From contig JAGUXE010000273.1 of NCBI GenBank assembly GCA_020061995.1, positions 1 to 16,216 of the forward strand: a stretch of 16,216 nucleotides of DNA, in the 5' to 3' direction. This DNA is from Ignavibacteriales bacterium. Lineage in GTDB: Bacteria > Bacteroidota > Ignavibacteria > Ignavibacteriales > Ignavibacteriaceae. This document shows, in pieces, positions 14,127 through 16,216 of this stretch (positions are counted from its first letter, which is position 1; the number at the start of each line of letters is the position of its first letter). The position numbers and the translations under genes are program-made. The notes below the pieces were generated by a model. It searched no databases. It saw only the letters and a list, made by a program, of their open reading frames with translations, and was not told the DNA's origin.

Positions 14127-14150
14127 AGAAATATTGTTAGTTATAACTTT

Positions 14151-14177
14151 GACAAATCAATTTTCCATTTGGTTTAA
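14151..14177 (-). promoter_or_regulatory. Candidate ECF promoter of the sigma-factor operon
   Basis: On the minus strand TTAAACCA (14177-14170) is followed after 16 bases by GTC (14153-14151), which would serve as -35 and -10 elements. The same elements at the same spacing occur in mirror image facing the opposite gene. Both copies also share an AAAATT block in the spacer and TGTC at the -10. The GTC-type -10 fits known ECF promoters. A start site a few bases further would give a leader of about 15-20 bases. Confidence 0.6.
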
Positions 14178-14188
14178 TGAAAATTGTT

Positions 14189-14215
14189 TTAAACCATAAT
14201 TAAAATTCTTATGTC
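14189..14215 (+). promoter_or_regulatory. Candidate ECF promoter of the divergent Spy-like gene
   Basis: TTAAACCA (14189-14196), 16 bases, then GTC (14213-14215), matching the minus-strand copy at 14177-14151. The two -35-like octamers form an 8-base inverted repeat with an 11-base spacer. A start site near 14222 would leave a leader of about 45 bases containing the GGAGG at 14257-14261. Confidence 0.6.
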
Positions 14216-14266
14216 CAATGAGCGAAAGATAAACAAATTCATTCAATAAATTATCCGGAGGATAAA

Positions 14267-14737
14267 ATGACACTCTCAAAATCAATCTCAATTATGATGG
14301 TTCTTTTTTTAATGGCTAGTATTTCTTTCGCTCAGGGTTTCTCTAACCGCGGCGATAGAGGTCGTGGAATGGGACAAGCAGCATTTCATGAAAGTTTAAA
14401 TCTATCTGCTGACCAATCGACAAAATTGGAAGATTTAAGAACCGCTCATCAAAAGAAAATGGTAGATCTACGAGCAGATATTCAAAAAATTCATATCGAA
14501 AAGCGTGAATTAATCAATAGCAGTGATTTTGATGCTGCGAAACTTAGATCAATTGAAGAAAAATTGATGAAAAGTATGAATAATTTGCATCATGCAAGAA
14601 TTGATCATCAACAGGATCTATTAAAAATATTGGATAAAGACCAACAGAAGAAATGGTTGACAAAAGGTCCTAAAGGGGATAATATGGGTATGGGTAAAAA
14701 GGGTAGAATGGGACGAGGAAATCGTAACTGCTGGTAA
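14267..14737 (+). CDS. Spy/CpxP-like periplasmic protein with Gly/Met-rich tail
   Basis: A 156-residue secreted protein. The signal peptide (about residues 1-22, cleavage near SFA/QGF) is followed by an Arg/Gly-rich stretch, then a long charged helical region with two LTxxQ-like motifs, LSADQ (46-50) and LDKDQ (122-126). This is the pattern of Spy, CpxP and periplasmic heavy-metal sensor proteins, which act as chaperones or metal/stress sensors. The C-terminus is Gly/Met/Lys-rich with a lone cysteine (C155), which might bind metal; this is inferred. It is transcribed divergently from the sigma factor and has a perfect GGAGG five bases before the ATG, a candidate ECF promoter and its own terminator. 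It is therefore probably a target of the sigma factor. Confidence 0.82.
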   Translation: MTLSKSISIMMVLFLMASISFAQGFSNRGDRGRGMGQAAFHESLNLSADQSTKLEDLRTAHQKKMVDLRADIQKIHIEKRELINSSDFDAAKLRSIEEKLMKSMNNLHHARIDHQQDLLKILDKDQQKKWLTKGPKGDNMGMGKKGRMGRGNRNCW

Positions 14738-14929
14738 GTTCAATTTAAACTTAATATAAAAAAAAACCGTCCTATGAGACGGTTTTTTTTTCCCCCCACT
14801 GTGAATTGTAAATTTCCAAAAATTCAAAAAGTACAAAACCACGATAATCTCGTCTTATTAACAAATTGAGTGTCGCTCTTCGAAATTTTCTGAAATTTTT
14901 ACAGGTTAAATCGATACTATAAATAAATC
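14738..14929. other. Convergent intergenic region
   Basis: Apart from the terminator at 14761-14791 and the T9C6 run that ends it, these 192 bases hold only AT-rich sequence with a short direct repeat of GAAATTTT near 14880-14898. I see no open frame with coding character and no second terminator for the minus-strand dehydrogenase gene, which may use the same hairpin in reverse. Confidence 0.4.
14761..14791 (+). terminator. Intrinsic terminator after the Spy-like gene
   Basis: The stem AAAAAACCGTC/GACGGTTTTTT has a six-base loop (CTATGA) and is followed by a run of nine T residues in total, 23 bases after the stop codon. The A tract on the left also makes it a plausible terminator for the convergent minus-strand dehydrogenase gene ending at 14930. 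Confidence 0.9.
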
Positions 14930-15640
14930 TTATTTGGGATTGGTTGGTCTTATTTCAATTTCACTAATTAGTGCTCTTGCTGGCATTTTTATAATTGAAG
15001 ATACTACTTCAGCAATATCATCTGGTTGTAGTATTTTATCCTTATTTATTGGAGACATCGGTGAATCTATTAATAAATCTGTTGCTACAGATCCAGGACA
15101 TACTACAGCTACCCGAACATTATGTTCTCTAACTTCGAGCATTAACGATTTAGTAAATCCCATCAATGCATGCTTAGTAGTTGAATACATTGTTCCACCA
15201 ACAAAATTATTTTTGCCCGCCAACGAAGAAATATTTATAACGCTTCCAGTTTGTCTTTCGATCATAATTGGTAATGCTTCTTTTGTACAGATAAATACTC
15301 CATACATATTTGTTTCCATTTGCAATTGAAATTCTTCCAATGAAGCATCAACAAACTTCTTTATAATCATTATTCCGGCATTATTGATAAGATGATCAAT
15401 CCTTCCGTTATTTTTAATAACTTGTTCAAAGGATTGTTTAATAAAATTCCCATCCGTTACGCTTCCACAGTAATACTCAGAACTTCCATTTAAGTTTATC
15501 TTAGCAGAAATATTTTTTAAATTTTTTTCATTTCTCCCAATAAGAACAATGTGATGATTATCCGATGATAATTTATATGCAATTGCTTCTCCGATACCTT
15601 TACTTGCACCTGTAATAATAGTTACATCTTTTGGATTCAT
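14930..15640 (-). CDS. Short-chain dehydrogenase/reductase (SDR), classical type
   Basis: A complete 236-residue classical SDR. The Rossmann cofactor motif TGASKGIG is at 10-17, NNAG at 86-89, and the catalytic tetrad is N111, S138, Y152 and K156 (YSTTK). PG (182-183) and T187 follow as in the family. R36 in the IGRN segment after the second strand suggests NADP(H) preference. The C-terminal DDIAEVVSSII and EIEIRPTNPK segments resemble 3-oxoacyl-ACP-reductase-like or sepiapterin-reductase-like SDRs, but the substrate cannot be read from sequence. The ATG overlaps the stop of a second SDR as ATGA, so the pair is translationally coupled. Confidence 0.93.
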   Translation of the reverse strand: MNPKDVTIITGASKGIGEAIAYKLSSDNHHIVLIGRNEKNLKNISAKINLNGSSEYYCGSVTDGNFIKQSFEQVIKNNGRIDHLINNAGIMIIKKFVDASLEEFQLQMETNMYGVFICTKEALPIMIERQTGSVINISSLAGKNNFVGGTMYSTTKHALMGFTKSLMLEVREHNVRVAVVCPGSVATDLLIDSPMSPINKDKILQPDDIAEVVSSIIKMPARALISEIEIRPTNPK

Positions 15641-16216
15641 AAATCACCACCTATGGGACGCATAACGACTTCTTCAACAACTATACTATTTTGATTATAA
15701 TAAATTTCAGCTAACTGATAAGCAATTTCTGCAGGACGCATCATACGAGAGTGATATTTCTCTATCATTTCCTTTGACCAAATTGATGTTTCAGTGGCAC
15801 CGGGAATGATATTAACAATCTTAATATTAAACTTTCTAACTTCTTCTCTCAAAACATTTACATAACCCATCAAACCGATTTTTGAAGCAGAGTATGCACT
15901 ACTATTTGTAAATATTTTTTTGGTAACGACCGAAAGAACATTAAAAATTAGACCTTTCTTTTGTTCAATCATCTTAGGAAGAACACTTTTTATCGAAAAG
16001 ATTGAACCAAGTAAGTTAGTTTGAATAATATTTTCAACCTCTTCAATTGAATTTTCTTCAGCTCTCTTGAATGAAGTAATACCGGCGTTATTTATGAGAC
16101 AAACTAAATTGCCATTACTAGAAATTGTCTGAACTGTATTGAAAATATCTTCTTTTGATGCAACATCGCATTTTTGAATAATTAATCTATAGTTATTCTC
16201 TAATTTTAGATTTTCA
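15637..16216 (-). CDS. Second short-chain dehydrogenase/reductase, 5'-truncated by the window
   Basis: The frame is open from the stop at 15637 to the window edge, giving about 192 C-terminal residues; the start and the TG-x3-G-x-G motif lie outside. An internal ATG at 15972 is not the start, because the SDR pattern continues upstream: a D-V-A strand end, LINNAGI, and an N within IIQTNLLGSIFS. Downstream are a serine in NVLSVV, the catalytic YSASK and PGATET. It therefore has the residues of an active classical SDR. It overlaps the downstream SDR by four bases. The two share the same plan and may be an old duplication, or may act on successive substrates of one pathway. Confidence 0.9.
   Translation of the reverse strand, partial: ENLKLENNYRLIIQKCDVASKEDIFNTVQTISSNGNLVCLINNAGITSFKRAEENSIEEVENIIQTNLLGSIFSIKSVLPKMIEQKKGLIFNVLSVVTKKIFTNSSAYSASKIGLMGYVNVLREEVRKFNIKIVNIIPGATETSIWSKEMIEKYHSRMMRPAEIAYQLAEIYYNQNSIVVEEVVMRPIGGDL

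Noticed and set aside
15637..15972. A short separate gene starting at the ATG at 15972
   Set aside because: The same frame stays open to the window edge and encodes the NNAG motif and other SDR parts upstream, so it is one truncated gene.
1..16216. Mobile elements, phage genes, toxin-antitoxin or defence systems
   Set aside because: No transposase, integrase, terminal inverted repeats or known defence domains are visible; the window looks like chromosomal envelope and metabolic genes.

Overview
The window is AT-rich and gene-dense, from a Gram-negative bacterium that uses Shine-Dalgarno sites. Gene content points to the Bacteroidota/Chlorobi/Ignavibacteria (FCB) group: an HU-SPOR fusion next to exbB-exbD-tonB, a TonB with an LP-x-YP-type C-terminal domain, very long TPR proteins, and a fused VTE5-like/DUF92 isoprenoid-alcohol kinase. 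This placement is inference from gene style, not from a marker gene.

Layout. (1) Positions 1-862, plus strand: the end of an unidentified gene, then two small membrane proteins of unknown function. (2) Positions 834-11504, minus strand: eight tightly packed genes reading right to left: a two-domain carboxymuconolactone-decarboxylase-like protein, a fused isoprenoid alcohol/isoprenyl-phosphate kinase, a 988-residue periplasmic TPR protein, a plugless outer-membrane barrel with a TonB-box-like N-terminus, an HU-transmembrane-SPOR protein, ExbB, ExbD and TonB. Start/stop overlaps or short gaps join them, with no internal terminator visible. (3) Positions 11507-14126, minus strand: ECF sigma factor, membrane anti-sigma factor, Spy/CpxP-like periplasmic protein, tRNA-Leu(GAG) and a secreted TPR protein, closed by an intrinsic terminator. 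(4) Positions 14267-14791, plus strand: a second Spy/CpxP-like gene, divergent from the sigma gene, with its own terminator. (5) Positions 14930-16216, minus strand: two overlapping short-chain dehydrogenases, the upstream one cut by the window edge.

How the genes may work together. The sigma/anti-sigma/Spy cluster looks like an envelope-stress regulon. The 140-base divergent intergenic region holds two mirror-image copies of one promoter-like motif (TTAAACCA, 16 bases, GTC), suggesting that the sigma factor activates both its own operon and the opposite Spy-like gene. The large operon looks like an envelope machine: a proton-driven ExbB-ExbD-TonB motor, an outer-membrane partner with a candidate TonB box, a long TPR scaffold, and a protein that could connect nucleoid (HU-like domain) to septal peptidoglycan (SPOR). 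Its logic resembles Tol-Pal-CpoB plus FtsN, but that comparison is inference. At 11508-11534 the 3' arm of the terminator hairpin also supplies the Shine-Dalgarno sequence of the first gene of the large operon, so termination and translation start are physically superimposed.
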